Positions 38,633 through 46,789 of a stretch of DNA of 64,000 nt are shown here, piece after piece. Position 1 is the first letter of the stretch; every line of letters starts with the position of its first letter. Under the pieces are notes generated by a model that searched no databases, was not told the DNA's origin, and saw only the letters and a list, made by a program, of their open reading frames with translations. Where the stretch lies: contig WGMT01000011.1 in the NCBI GenBank assembly GCA_016124945.1, positions 52,568 to 116,567 on the forward strand. Direction: 5' to 3'. This stretch comes from a bacterium (lineage in GTDB: Bacteria; Chloroflexota; Anaerolineae; Caldilineales; Caldilineaceae). The translations under genes were made by a program, and so were the position numbers.

Positions 38633-38851
38633 TTAGATCGTCTCCAACGCAAAGACAGCCTGTGCTGCTTCGGGTACGTCAATGGGTACAAAGCGATCCG
38701 CCTCGAAGAGGTAGTCCTCTCCGCTTTCGTCGACCACACGGATCATGCCGAAGCGGTCACCGTCTGGATCGGGGATGACTTCGTAGATTTTGCGTGTTTC
38801 TAGGCTCGCTGGATAGCCTTCGTTGCTGATGCAGAGTACGTATGTTTTCAC
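38633..38851 (-). CDS. Conserved small protein of unknown function (72 aa)
   Basis: The product starts MKTYVLCISNEGYPASLETR and continues with IYEVIPDPDGDRFGMIRVVD and EDYLFEADRFVPIDVP. It is a compact beta-rich protein with the look of small conserved proteins found near toxin-antitoxin genes. The start is a GTG at 38851 with GAGG directly before it and AAGG further upstream. A decayed second copy of its C-terminal half lies about 1 kb away at 39799-39903, so the gene has been duplicated locally. A good intrinsic terminator follows. No function is known to me. Confidence 0.7.
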   Translation of the reverse strand: MKTYVLCISNEGYPASLETRKIYEVIPDPDGDRFGMIRVVDESGEDYLFEADRFVPIDVPEAAQAVFALETI

Positions 38852-39011
38852 CCTCGTAGAACCCTTTTAACCTTCATATCACGGCGGCCAATGCCGTGCG
38901 CCTCGTACCAGTGTATTTCCACTTCTGCTTATATCTGATCCGATTGGTGTACAATGGAAGCGCTAAGACGAGAACCGTTCAGCCTTCAGGATCTGAAGAA
39001 AAGGCTTTCCG

Positions 39012-39230
39012 ATGAACTATAAAAACATCATTACGATTGAGCCGGGCAAACGCGGTGGCAAACCGTGCATTCGCGGCATGCGGATTACCGTCTACGATGT
39101 CCTGTCCTATCTTGCGGCCGGTATGACAACCGAGGAAATCTTGGATGACTTTCCCTACCTAACCCGCGATGACATCCTGGCGGCCTTGAGTTTCGTGGCC
39201 GAGCGCGAAGGACGCACGTTGGCTGCATGA
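39012..39230 (+). CDS. DUF433 antitoxin (pair 1)
   Basis: This 72-residue protein has the full DUF433 pattern: IITIEPGKRGGKPCIRGMRI, then TVYDVLSYLAAGMTTEEILD and DDILAALSFVAEREG, a winged or homeodomain-like DNA-binding unit. It should bind and neutralise the DUF5615 toxin encoded next and repress the operon. The stop codon overlaps the toxin start as ATGA. A TACAAT at 38950-38955 is a fair -10 element, though the matching -35 is weak. Confidence 0.88.
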   Translation: MNYKNIITIEPGKRGGKPCIRGMRITVYDVLSYLAAGMTTEEILDDFPYLTRDDILAALSFVAEREGRTLAA

Positions 39231-39565
39231 AACTGAAACTACTATTTGACCAAAACCTTTCGCCTCGCCTCGTTCAAAGGTTGGCAGACATATTCCCAGA
39301 CTCAAGCCATGTGTTCCTCCTCGCACTAGATGAGGCGGATGATCTGGAAGTTTGGGCCTATGCACGCGAACATGATTATGTTGTTGTCACCAAAGATGCT
39401 GATTTTGGCGAACTTAGCACACTGCACGGATTCCCACCACAGGTGGTATGGCTGCGCGTCGGCAACTGCACGACCAACCACATCGAACAACTGCTGCGAG
39501 AGCATCAGGAAAGCATAGAACGGCTGGCGCAGGAATCAACTATCGGAATCTTGTCCATTTTTTAG
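39227..39565 (+). CDS. DUF5615 PIN-like toxin (pair 1)
   Basis: The 112-residue product has the DUF5615/Mut7-C-like PIN signature: KLLFDQNLSPRLVQRLADIF at the start, the acidic residues of VVTKDADFGEL and the late VVWLRVGN. Proteins of this type are presumed RNases. It is translated from an ATGA overlap with the DUF433 antitoxin. This is the first of three DUF433/DUF5615 pairs within 2.3 kb and is on the strand opposite to the other two. Confidence 0.88.
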   Translation: MKLKLLFDQNLSPRLVQRLADIFPDSSHVFLLALDEADDLEVWAYAREHDYVVVTKDADFGELSTLHGFPPQVVWLRVGNCTTNHIEQLLREHQESIERLAQESTIGILSIF

Positions 39566-39578
39566 ATGCCAAGTGCAC

Positions 39579-39623
39579 TTATTCCTTCTGCTGCCCCAAG
39601 CTTTCGGCCAACAGCGTACTCCG
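39579..39623 (-). pseudogene. C-terminal remnant of a HicB-like antitoxin
   Basis: The reverse strand reads STLLAESLGQQKE followed by a stop. This matches the end of the intact HicB protein at 57334-57702 (NTLLAESLGRRESTR). The frame continues upstream (to 39785) with sequence unrelated to HicB, so only the tail is recognisable. Confidence 0.5.
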
Positions 39624-39798
39624 GCCGCGTGAAGACAGCTCCACGCGACTTCGTCTCCGTGGATAAGGAGAGTCATTGATGGCGACGGCAATCTGCGGCG
39701 AAAACTCGACGCCGAATTTGGGGTATGCGTTGAAACTTAGCTGTTGGTGGGACACGGGGGGTGTGGTCCTTGAGTTGGGGGGCAATCCTCACTGTTGG

Positions 39799-39903
39799 CT
39801 ATAGCGCAAAGACGGCCTTTGCTGCCTCGGTCACATAAATCGGCACAAAGCGATCTGCCTCGAAGAGGTAGTCCTCTCCGCTTTCGTCGATCACGCGGAT
39901 CCT
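39799..39903 (-). pseudogene. Decayed copy of the 72-residue gene at 38633
   Basis: The reverse strand reads RVIDESGEDYLFEADRFVPI, then YVTEAAKAVFAL and a stop. This is nearly the same as residues about 38-70 of the protein at 38633-38851. The first half is absent, and the copy directly abuts the stop codon of the DUF5615 gene at 39910. Confidence 0.8.
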
Positions 39904-39909
39904 CTGGAC

Positions 39910-40245
39910 TCAAAGATACTCCACATGATCCTTAAACTCATTCGTCGAGTAGACAAAACAGATGAGTTCCAATTTCCTCACCCAGTCGCCGGTTGAATGC
40001 GCTGCTTGAAGGCCAAAGATGATACCTGTGTGATGTACACCGTCGGCAGCAAGGCGTAGAAAATCTGTATCGGCAGTTACCAGGACCCGGCCCAGACGTG
40101 TTGCTCTTTCCAGGTGATTTTCGTCTGAATCGCCCAGGTAACCCAGTTCCCGCACGCTTATGGCGTCAATGCCGCGTAACCTCAGTTGTTCGGCGATTCG
40201 AGGACTGAGATTTTCATCCAAATAGAGACGGATGCCGGCTTCCAA
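39910..40245 (-). CDS. DUF5615 PIN-like toxin (pair 2)
   Basis: This 111-residue protein begins GIRLYLDENLSPRIAEQLRL and has the second acidic motif VLVTADTDFLRLA and the HTGIIF strand of the family. No ATG is available; a TTG at 40245 with GAGG upstream is the likely start, which overlaps the DUF433 antitoxin gene by 32 bp. The 3' end is joined directly to the remnant of the 72-residue gene. Confidence 0.83.
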   Translation of the reverse strand: MEAGIRLYLDENLSPRIAEQLRLRGIDAISVRELGYLGDSDENHLERATRLGRVLVTADTDFLRLAADGVHHTGIIFGLQAAHSTGDWVRKLELICFVYSTNEFKDHVEYL

Positions 40246-40519
40246 CTCTTGCCTCTTTCATACGTAGCGCCAGTTGACGTTGGTCCTCGATTGTTGCATC
40301 AATCGCCGGTTTGTTGTCATAGTAATAGGCCAGGGCTGCGTAGACTTGCGCCAGCGACAGATCGTAGTCGGCGGCGATCTCATCTGGCTCCATGCCGTGG
40401 ACGATTTTAGCCGTCACGACGACAGCCACCTCAATCGAGGTGCCGACGATGCACGGTCTGCCGTTGCGGACGCCGGGGTCAGTGGAAATCAAGTTGATGC
40501 TCTGGATTGTCTGTTGCAT
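40214..40519 (-). CDS. DUF433 antitoxin (pair 2)
   Basis: The 101-residue product has ISTDPGVRNGRPCIVGTSIE, then VAVVVTAKIVHGMEPDEIAA and YDLSLAQVYAALAYYYDNK, followed by a longer helical tail typical of this subgroup, which probably contacts the toxin. The ATG at 40519 was preferred to one 42 bp upstream because the domain begins there. It precedes and overlaps the DUF5615 gene. Confidence 0.88.
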   Translation of the reverse strand: MQQTIQSINLISTDPGVRNGRPCIVGTSIEVAVVVTAKIVHGMEPDEIAADYDLSLAQVYAALAYYYDNKPAIDATIEDQRQLALRMKEARVGSRHPSLFG

Positions 40520-40606
40520 CGGGTGTTCTCTCAGTCTCGGAAAAGGTGCGGCTGTCAGCATAGTATAGGATACGCATAGAGGGTACCGTGTAGTTCATTG
40601 ATTGCG

Positions 40607-40966
40607 TCAGCCCCAATTGCTGAGGAATTCGAGCCAGTTACGCATGTCACCGGCAGATTTCGCTTCAATCAACCGCAACAGGCGTCTCATCACTGTCCCG
40701 GTGCCGACTTGATCGGAAATGATGATCCCGGCGTGAGGTCGATCGGCAAGCAGCCATTCCCTATGCAAGTGGAAGAAATCGCCGCGATTGAAGCTGAAGA
40801 TCACGCGCCTTTGTTCGGTAGCGTACTGCAACTGGACAGAATCTGTCTGGCCAATCAGATTCGCCTCCGACACCGTAACCACGTCTATCTGACGTGCACG
40901 GAGCGCTTGAACTAAGTCTGTTCGTTGTGCATCTTCATCGACATACAGTTTGATGCGGTCGCTCAT
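40607..40966 (-). CDS. DUF5615 PIN-like toxin (pair 3)
   Basis: The 119-residue protein begins MSDRIKLYVDEDAQRTDLVQ and continues LRARQIDVVTVSEANLIGQT. The second acidic motif is unusual, as FSFNRGDFFHLHREWL, where an aspartate pair is normally seen. HAGIIISDQVGTGTVMRRLL follows. The ATG at 40966 lies two bases after the DUF433 stop. An upstream TTG is possible but less likely. Confidence 0.83.
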   Translation of the reverse strand: MSDRIKLYVDEDAQRTDLVQALRARQIDVVTVSEANLIGQTDSVQLQYATEQRRVIFSFNRGDFFHLHREWLLADRPHAGIIISDQVGTGTVMRRLLRLIEAKSAGDMRNWLEFLSNWG

Positions 40967-40968
40967 GG

Positions 40969-41250
40969 TCAATCACTGGTGTTGGCGGTGCTTTGTAAGT
41001 TTTCTTCTGAGTCAGCTTCAATGTCAGCTTCAACTTCGTCTGCGTTCAAGTGGTAATACGTCAGCGCTGCGTAGATCTGTGCTAACTCTAAATGCGGCAA
41101 CTGTGTCGCAATCTCCTCGGCAACCAAGCCGAGTTTGTATAGACCCACAATAGCGCGGACAGTAGTCCCCGTACCGGCGATGATCGGGCGACCGCCCCGT
41201 AGATTTGGATTTTTCTCTATCAATGAATCCAGTGTTGGTGCTATTGTCAT
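40969..41250 (-). CDS. DUF433 antitoxin (pair 3)
   Basis: The 93-residue product has IEKNPNLRGGRPIIAGTGTT, then VRAIVGLYKLGLVAEEIATQ and LELAQIYAALTYYHLNADEV and an acidic tail (EADIEADSEENLQ) that could wrap the toxin. AGGAGA precedes the ATG. It sits two bases before the DUF5615 toxin gene of pair 3. Confidence 0.88.
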   Translation of the reverse strand: MTIAPTLDSLIEKNPNLRGGRPIIAGTGTTVRAIVGLYKLGLVAEEIATQLPHLELAQIYAALTYYHLNADEVEADIEADSEENLQSTANTSD

Positions 41251-41303
41251 GAGATTTCTCCTTTACGCATCGGCTGTTGATGGTCAGTATAGCACAGGCG
41301 TAT

Positions 41304-42653
41304 CTACCGATGCGCCAACCCCTGCCGAAAGACCCGCAACATCACCCCCGGCGCGAAGAGACTTGCAGCAGGCTTGACCAATTGGTTGACCTCCAAAAAC
41401 GCCAGCCGCAGCATAGGATCTTTGCTCATGGCGTCCAGCAATTGACCGATGTACCAGGCGCCGAAGCGGTCGGCGAGACCTTCTTTCTGCGCGCCCCCCA
41501 CGGTTTCGGGCCAGTCTTTGTCTGCACTGGTGGCGAGGAGCCAGGCCCCGTCGGTGATGGCGCTGATCTGGCGCAACAGGGGCTGCGCCAGGCCGTCCAA
41601 ATTGCCGCCGGCGCGGCGGATGGCGTCACCCATGGCCACGGCGGAGATGGCGGCCACGGTCATGCCCTGGCCGTAAATGGGGTTGAAGCCGCAGAAGGCG
41701 TCCCCAATCACCACGTAGCGGTCGGGCCAGCGTGTCAGCTTTTCGTAGTGGCGACGGCGGCTCTCGGTGCCGCGGTAGCCGTATGCTTGGGCTAGCGGCT
41801 CGGCGTCCTGGACGGCGCGGAAAAACTCCGTTCCCAGGGAACGGGCAAACTCGACAAAGCCGTCGTCGTCGGTGGGGGGATAGTCTTTGTTGGCGCCGGC
41901 CATCATCACGCACCAGACGCCGTTCTCCTCAGGAAAGATGAGTCCACCGCGCGGTTGGTCGGGCGGGGTTGCCAGGAGCATGAGCATGCGCCAATCGGCC
42001 TGGAATTTGTCGGGGATGCGGTAGCGGCGGGTAACGTAGCCCAAGAACGAGTTGACGCTGCTTTCGGCAGGTGCGTCGTAGCCCAGCGCGGTCAGCCACT
42101 CCGGCGTCGGTGAGCGGCGACCCAGGGCATCCACCACCAGGTCGGCAGAGAAGGTTGCGGCGCGGTCGTTGCCGTCGCGGTGGGTGACGTGAACGCCGGT
42201 GATGCGCTGTGCCCCGCCGTCGGTTTCTAGACCGGTCATGTTGACGTTCTCAACAAAACGAACCCGATCACAGCGGCGCAGGTGACGGCGCATGCCTGCT
42301 TCCAGGAGCAGGCGGCTACAACTGAGCAGATATTGAGTCGACGGGAAGCGGGGAAGCCAATTTCCTCGCGAACGCACTGCGACGTCGTTGAGGGTGTCGA
42401 AGGGAATCGCGCCGGCCTCGATCAACTCCTCGCGCAGGCCAGGGAAGAGATCGTCCATGAGCTGCAGGCCCTTCAGCAGCATGATGTGGTATTGGCGCGA
42501 CTGTGGCACACCGGGACGTGGCTCTGGTCCTTCGGGGAGGCTATCCCGTTCCAAGATCAGCACTTCATCGAAATGATCGGCCAGGATACGGGCCGTCCAC
42601 AGCCCGGCGACGCTGGCCCCCATCACAATGGCTCGGCGTGGTTGGTTGTTCAT
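41304..42653 (-). CDS. FAD-dependent monooxygenase/dehydrogenase (geranylgeranyl-reductase-like fold)
   Basis: This 449-residue flavoprotein shows the N-terminal FAD-binding motif AIVMGASVAGLWTARILAD, the ERDSLPEGPEPRPGVPQ loop typical of this subgroup, a central DALGRRSPTPEWL and the C-terminal VIGDAFCGFNPIYGQGMTVA, which binds the FAD ribityl and pyrophosphate. No signal peptide is seen. The group includes oxidases and monooxygenases of secondary metabolism; the substrate is unknown. AAGGA precedes the ATG. It is framed by toxin-antitoxin pairs and has no obvious pathway partner nearby. Confidence 0.82.
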   Translation of the reverse strand: MNNQPRRAIVMGASVAGLWTARILADHFDEVLILERDSLPEGPEPRPGVPQSRQYHIMLLKGLQLMDDLFPGLREELIEAGAIPFDTLNDVAVRSRGNWLPRFPSTQYLLSCSRLLLEAGMRRHLRRCDRVRFVENVNMTGLETDGGAQRITGVHVTHRDGNDRAATFSADLVVDALGRRSPTPEWLTALGYDAPAESSVNSFLGYVTRRYRIPDKFQADWRMLMLLATPPDQPRGGLIFPEENGVWCVMMAGANKDYPPTDDDGFVEFARSLGTEFFRAVQDAEPLAQAYGYRGTESRRRHYEKLTRWPDRYVVIGDAFCGFNPIYGQGMTVAAISAVAMGDAIRRAGGNLDGLAQPLLRQISAITDGAWLLATSADKDWPETVGGAQKEGLADRFGAWYIGQLLDAMSKDPMLRLAFLEVNQLVKPAASLFAPGVMLRVFRQGLAHR

Positions 42654-42684
42654 TGGTTGTCCTTGTGGAGATGAGGTAGATGCT

Positions 42685-43029
42685 TCACAGATCCAGCACG
42701 AGTTGGATGCCCTCTTCGACAGTGGTCAATGTCCGCGCAGAAACCACGCCGATTTGTTCTTCCAGATCGGCTTTGTCCAGTGTGATGATTTGCGAAACAT
42801 TGATGACCGAATCACGTGGCAAGCCCGACTCGCTTGCCCGCAAGAGGACGTTCCCTGGCGCTGCGGCCAGACGCAGGTTGCTCGTGATCACAACTGCGAT
42901 CACGGTGGCGATGCGACTGGTGTTGAATGCGTCTGCTTGGATGATCAAAATCGGGCGACGGTAGCCAGGGCCGGCGCCCGATGGAGAGGGTAAATCTGCC
43001 CACCAGATACTACCTCGGTGAATTACCAT
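42685..43029 (-). CDS. mazF: MazF/PemK-family toxin (module 1)
   Basis: The 114-residue protein has the MazF signature: VIHRGSIWWADLPSPSGAGP, GYRRPILIIQADAFN, TVIAVVITSN and RDSVINVSQIITLDK. MazF toxins are sequence-specific endoribonucleases that halt translation. The start overlaps the end of the ribbon-helix-helix antitoxin gene by 7 bp, so both are translated together. Confidence 0.9.
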   Translation of the reverse strand: MVIHRGSIWWADLPSPSGAGPGYRRPILIIQADAFNTSRIATVIAVVITSNLRLAAAPGNVLLRASESGLPRDSVINVSQIITLDKADLEEQIGVVSARTLTTVEEGIQLVLDL

Positions 43030-43259
43030 GTCTCTTCGTCGAGCGTCCTGGCTTGTGCCGACTTGAGGTCCGATTCCAGAGACGAAGCCTCAACGGCGTA
43101 AATCTCATCCAACGTTTCGGTGACGCTTTCATAGCGGTAGTGCTGCAGATAAAGCTCAATGGCGCGGGTATACAGCTCGCTGCGCGACATGCCTTTTTCC
43201 TGTGCGTAGGCCTCTGCTGCTTGGAAGATCGTATCGGGAATTGAGATCGCTGTTTTCAT
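43023..43259 (-). CDS. Ribbon-helix-helix antitoxin for MazF module 1
   Basis: The 78-residue product begins MKTAISIPDTIFQAAEAYAQ, a beta strand that pairs in the dimer, then EKGMSRSELYTRAIELYLQH, a typical ribbon-helix-helix DNA-binding unit, and an acidic tail for toxin binding. The ATG at 43259 was chosen because residues upstream in the frame are not family-like. It precedes and overlaps the MazF gene. Confidence 0.85.
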   Translation of the reverse strand: MKTAISIPDTIFQAAEAYAQEKGMSRSELYTRAIELYLQHYRYESVTETLDEIYAVEASSLESDLKSAQARTLDEETW

Positions 43260-43428
43260 GGCGTCAAGTATAACTTTGGTTATACCGGCGGTCAAGGATG
43301 AATTGGGGCAATTTCTGTCCGCCCGCGCCGCCGTTATGATCCAGAAATTGCAGCATTGCGAAGGAGAGGAGAGAGAAATAATGATCCACGAAGGCACACG
43401 ATTGGATCATCAAAATTCTGAGCTGTCT

Positions 43429-43761
43429 TTAGACAAGCAGCGTTGCAAGTTTCTGCAACACCTGTTCAATGACGTCATCGGGTAGTTTGCAGATGAGTTG
43501 AGCTTTCCTTGCTCGCCAATCAAGGCTTTTCACCTGATCCGACAGCACCGCGCCCGACACGCCCAATCCGTCTGGGATCAGTACCTCAAAAGGATAACCT
43601 TTGATCTGGCTCGTGATGGGGCAGAAAATCGCCAGCCCGACACGTCCGTTGTACGCTGCCGGAGACAGCACCAACGCTGGGCGATGGCCGGCCTGCTCGT
43701 GCCCGGCTTGTGGGTTGAAGCTGAGCCAGACGGCATCGCCGCGTTCAGGAGTGTAGGCCAT
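43429..43761 (-). CDS. mazF: MazF-family toxin (module 2)
   Basis: The 110-residue protein begins MAYTPERGDAVWLSFNPQAG and continues GHEQAGHRPALVLSPAAYNG, IFCPITSQIKGYPFEV and GAVLSDQVKSLDWRARKAQL, the E. coli MazF/ChpB-like arrangement. It is an endoribonuclease toxin by family. The ATG at 43761 lies two bases after the MazE stop; a TTG nine bases upstream is possible. Confidence 0.92.
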   Translation of the reverse strand: MAYTPERGDAVWLSFNPQAGHEQAGHRPALVLSPAAYNGRVGLAIFCPITSQIKGYPFEVLIPDGLGVSGAVLSDQVKSLDWRARKAQLICKLPDDVIEQVLQKLATLLV

Positions 43762-43763
43762 CG

Positions 43764-44006
43764 TCACCAAACCTCTGTACCGACGGCATGGCCTGTGGGA
43801 ATCTCTGCGTGGATATTCTCGTCTGTCACTTGTGCCAGTAGTTCTTCAAGGGTGTATTCGGTGGGTGTGAGCGGTGTCACCACCAGTTTCCCTTCGATCA
43901 GCGTCAAATCGACAGCGGCGTCTTCATCCAGGCCAACTTCGGCGGCAAAGGATTTGGGAATGCGCAGCGCCAGACTATTGCCCCATTTCTGTACTTTTGT
44001 CCGCAT
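43764..44006 (-). CDS. mazE: MazE antitoxin (AbrB/SpoVT fold, module 2)
   Basis: The 80-residue product has the MazE swapped-hairpin DNA-binding domain: MRTKVQKWGNSLALRIPKSF, AAEVGLDEDAAVDLTL and EGKLVVTPL, then a disordered acidic tail that blocks MazF. GGGAGG precedes the ATG at 44006. It pairs with the MazF gene two bases downstream. Confidence 0.93.
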   Translation of the reverse strand: MRTKVQKWGNSLALRIPKSFAAEVGLDEDAAVDLTLIEGKLVVTPLTPTEYTLEELLAQVTDENIHAEIPTGHAVGTEVW

Positions 44007-44085
44007 GTTTTGCCTCCCATGAATATAGATATCGTGTATACAATGAAGATACGCTATTTCCCTACCGGTGTCAATGCACCCACGC

Positions 44086-44466
44086 TTACGACGTGTGATC
44101 ATGCACAGCGCGCCAGCCCTCCGCGGTGCGCACCCAGATCAGGGTGAACCAGCCGGAACGCTCCGGATCGTCCCCGCCGGAGAGGATGAAACGTCCTGTC
44201 ACCAGCGCCGAATCGGCAGAGAGCGGACGCACGACGGCGCTTTCCATGTGCAGTTGCTGCTTGGGCTTGTCGTTGACAAAATACGCGTCGCCAAAAGACT
44301 TGACGATAGCCTCGACGCCGGGGCGAGGGCCGTGGTTGGTCATCACCGTCACCGACGGATCGTAGATGGCGACGTGTCCTTGCAGGTCGCCGCGGTTCCA
44401 GGCGTCGGCGGAGGATTGAAGCGCAGTTCGCAATGTAGATTCATCTTGCTGGGTAAAGGTGTTCAT
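44086..44466 (-). CDS. SnoaL/DUF4440-like NTF2-fold protein
   Basis: The 126-residue protein has the NTF2-like pattern: a first helix with SADAWNRGDLQGHVAIYDPS, a strand VTVMTNHGPRPG, then paired strands HMESAVVRPLSADSALVTGR and SGWFTLIWVRTAEGWRAVHD. Proteins of this type bind small molecules or act as dehydratases, isomerases or ketosteroid-isomerase-like enzymes. Nothing around it points to a substrate. Confidence 0.8.
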   Translation of the reverse strand: MNTFTQQDESTLRTALQSSADAWNRGDLQGHVAIYDPSVTVMTNHGPRPGVEAIVKSFGDAYFVNDKPKQQLHMESAVVRPLSADSALVTGRFILSGGDDPERSGWFTLIWVRTAEGWRAVHDHTS

Positions 44467-44501
44467 TTTTCGCAGTTATATTGTTGGTTATGGAGATCCG
44501 T

Positions 44502-45329
44502 TCAGTCGTATTCCATCATGTAAATGCCGATCTTGCCGGCAACCGCACGAAAACCCAATCTTTGGTAGACCGAGTATCCGATTCTTGAAGAGAACAGGAC
44601 GGCGAAGTGATATCCCAGTCGGCGCGCATCCAGCAGCGGCTTTAACGTGATGGCAGCGCCAACGCCTTTGCCCCGCTCCTGGGGCAGCGTACCCACCGCG
44701 TAGATACCCGCCACGCCTGCCCCATTAAACAGCAAACTCGTCGCCGCCGGCTTTTCATCCACGTGGGCCACGTACATCGTCCACGGTGCAGCCTCAAATC
44801 CAAATTCAGCCGTGGCATCGCACCACGCCTGTGCTTCGGCGACGGACATATCGTAGGACTCGGCAAAGACATCGCGCCAAACCGCCATCGTTTCTGTATC
44901 GGCGACCTGCTGAATCAGCAGCCCCGGCGGCGTCTGAACATTTTGATTGAGGGTCGACAAATCAGCGACCATGCCAGGGTCGCCCACCCAGTTTCCATCA
45001 AATCCGCGCGCCAGTAGGCGTTCCGCCAGATCTAGCGGCTCGGTTTCGGGATCGGTCCACCAGAAGAACGAAGGCGCCTGGCGCGCGCCGAACCAGGCGA
45101 TTGCCTCGTCAATGGCGGCTTCGGTTTCCTCGACGGGGAGTCGTGTTCTCCACATACCTCTGAACATTGCGTTGGTTGGAAACGCATGATGACGCCCGCT
45201 TTGCTCAGTTTCTATGATTTCGGCGCCTGGTAGCGCCTGCATCGACCGAAACAGCGCATGAAGGTTCTCGTGAACGGCGGCAACCAGTTCCGCTTCAGTT
45301 GGATTGGTGAGGATTGTCGATTGGCTCAA
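44502..45329 (-). CDS. GNAT-family N-acetyltransferase
   Basis: The 275-residue product has an N-terminal region of unknown fold and a C-terminal GNAT domain (about 130-275). The acetyl-CoA pyrophosphate loop is VGTLPQERGKGVGAAIT, preceded by the GVAGIYAV strand and followed by AVLFSSRIGYSVYQRLGFRA. The two-part build, with tryptophan-rich FFWWTDPETEPLD in the first half, suggests a tandem GNAT with a degenerate first domain. The substrate is unknown. Confidence 0.85.
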   Translation of the reverse strand: MSQSTILTNPTEAELVAAVHENLHALFRSMQALPGAEIIETEQSGRHHAFPTNAMFRGMWRTRLPVEETEAAIDEAIAWFGARQAPSFFWWTDPETEPLDLAERLLARGFDGNWVGDPGMVADLSTLNQNVQTPPGLLIQQVADTETMAVWRDVFAESYDMSVAEAQAWCDATAEFGFEAAPWTMYVAHVDEKPAATSLLFNGAGVAGIYAVGTLPQERGKGVGAAITLKPLLDARRLGYHFAVLFSSRIGYSVYQRLGFRAVAGKIGIYMMEYD

Positions 45330-45388
45330 TCTAAAGCCCCTGAATGATCTCGGCCTGGAGTTGTTAGAAACTCAACGGCTGCCCACTG

Positions 45389-46369
45389 TCACGCCGGCGT
45401 GCTTTCAGGAAACAGCCCCTTGCGCTTGATCCAAACCAACACTTGCGATGTTAGGGCAAGCACTGGAAGCTCAATGAGCGGCCCGATCACCAGTGCGAGT
45501 GCAACGAGCGGCTCGTCCGGGAAAGCAACAACGGCGATCGCCAGAGCAATCGGCGAATTCCTGGCCAATGTCGTGTAGGTCAACGATACGAAATTTTCGA
45601 AGCTGCTCTTTAGCCACCGGCTCACCGCCAAGGCCAACGTCAAGTTGCTTGCAAAGAAGAGCAAAACGGGCTGGAAGAGGTGAAGGAGTCGCTGCGGGCG
45701 CGCCAGGATCGCCTGTCCTTCTGAGGCAAAGACCGCTACAATCGCCAGCACAAGGAATCCGAACTGGCTCGGCTGAACCCAATTGAGTACGTTGTGTTCC
45801 AGCCAGTGAGCCGATTTGTAGCGAACAATGAGGTATCGGATCGTATTGGCTGCCAGCAAAGGCAGAAACAGGACGAGGCCAATGCTCTCAAAAATCAGCG
45901 CCCAGTCGATTGGAAATACAGCGCCGGCCAACACAAAGAGATAGACAGGCAGCAACAAGAGTTGCAGCACCAGGTTGACAGGCAGCAACGCCATGCTCAA
46001 GGGCAGATTGCCTCTGGAGATCGCTGTGAACACCAGATACCAATCGGTACAGGGGGTGACCATCAACATCAGGAACCCCACCCACAGCGCGGGTTGATCA
46101 CGCAGAAACAGCCACCCCAGCAGCCATGCGAAGAGGGGCGTCCACACAAAGTTGATAACCAAACTGACGATTGCCACACGACGAAATGTCAAGACCTTCT
46201 TGAAATCGTGCACGGGGACATGCAGAAAGACGCCCGTGAGCATCAGCATCAACAACGGCAGGACAAAACCGGTTGCATGCTGGGCAATCAGAGGCACGTA
46301 TCCAAGCGCAAGCCCCACCAAGACCGCAGCGAGGATGACGAATGATTGGGCTTTCTCAACGAACGTCAT
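45389..46369 (-). CDS. ACR3/bile-acid-symporter-family permease, likely arsenite exporter
   Basis: The 326-residue protein has about ten transmembrane helices. The fourth carries MLMVTPCTDWYLVFTAISRG, whose cysteine matches the conserved one of ACR3 arsenite permeases, and the ninth carries TTLARNSPIALAIAVVAFPD, also ACR3-like. ACR3 proteins expel arsenite using the proton gradient. No arsR or arsC gene is adjacent, so the substrate could be another anion of the bile-acid/sodium-symporter superfamily. It has its own transcription unit amid toxin-antitoxin genes. Confidence 0.75.
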   Translation of the reverse strand: MTFVEKAQSFVILAAVLVGLALGYVPLIAQHATGFVLPLLMLMLTGVFLHVPVHDFKKVLTFRRVAIVSLVINFVWTPLFAWLLGWLFLRDQPALWVGFLMLMVTPCTDWYLVFTAISRGNLPLSMALLPVNLVLQLLLLPVYLFVLAGAVFPIDWALIFESIGLVLFLPLLAANTIRYLIVRYKSAHWLEHNVLNWVQPSQFGFLVLAIVAVFASEGQAILARPQRLLHLFQPVLLFFASNLTLALAVSRWLKSSFENFVSLTYTTLARNSPIALAIAVVAFPDEPLVALALVIGPLIELPVLALTSQVLVWIKRKGLFPESTPA

Positions 46370-46399
46370 GGATCTCTGGGGCCGGGGTGGGTATAGTCT

Positions 46400-46459
46400 T
46401 CATAGTTTTCGCTGGTTGATAAACTGGTCAAGTTGACCCGCCCCTTTTTCCTGATCTGT
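46400..46459 (-). pseudogene. C-terminal remnant of a paralog of the small gene at 48754
   Basis: The reverse strand reads TDQEKGAGQLDQFINQRKL then a stop, almost the same as the end of the protein at 48754-48948 (DQEKGASQLDQFIKQRT). About 50 bp of DNA (46408-46459 versus 48760-48811) are nearly identical. Upstream the frame is closed, so only the tail remains. Confidence 0.7.
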
Positions 46460-46489
46460 CAAAGAAGTGTTTTAAGCATGACTCAGGCT

Positions 46490-46777
46490 TTATGCCACCA
46501 GTGGCAACGGTTGAATTTCGTGTTTTGGTCTGTTCACCGCCAGATCATAATTTGCCTGCAAGTTAAGCCAGAATTGGGGTGTTGTCTTAAAAGCGCCGGC
46601 CAATAGCCAGGCGGTTTCTGGTGTCACACCCCGTTTACCCCGAATCAGTTCATTGATCCGCTGTGTGGGGACGCCCAGGTGTTTGGCCAATGCCACTTGT
46701 GTGAGGCCCAAAGGAACCAAGAATTCTTCTTCCAGCACAACGCCGGGGTGCGTAGGGATGCGATTTTCGGGGATCAT
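46490..46777 (-). CDS. higA: HigA-family antitoxin (pair 1)
   Basis: The 95-residue protein is an XRE-type helix-turn-helix antitoxin of the VapI/HigA group: RIPTHPGVVLEEEFLVPLGL, TQVALAKHLGVPTQRINELI (helix-turn-helix) and TPETAWLLAGAFKTTPQFWL. It follows the toxin gene by 12 bp, the toxin-first order typical of higBA. It autoregulates the operon by family. Confidence 0.93.
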   Translation of the reverse strand: MIPENRIPTHPGVVLEEEFLVPLGLTQVALAKHLGVPTQRINELIRGKRGVTPETAWLLAGAFKTTPQFWLNLQANYDLAVNRPKHEIQPLPLVA

Positions 46778-46789
46778 TTCGTTTCGCCT

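Noticed and set aside
38954..39022. A 22-codon leader peptide frame overlapping the DUF433 start
   Set aside because: Its ATG lies within a likely -10 box (TACAAT), so it would probably not be in the transcript, and there is no ribosome binding site.
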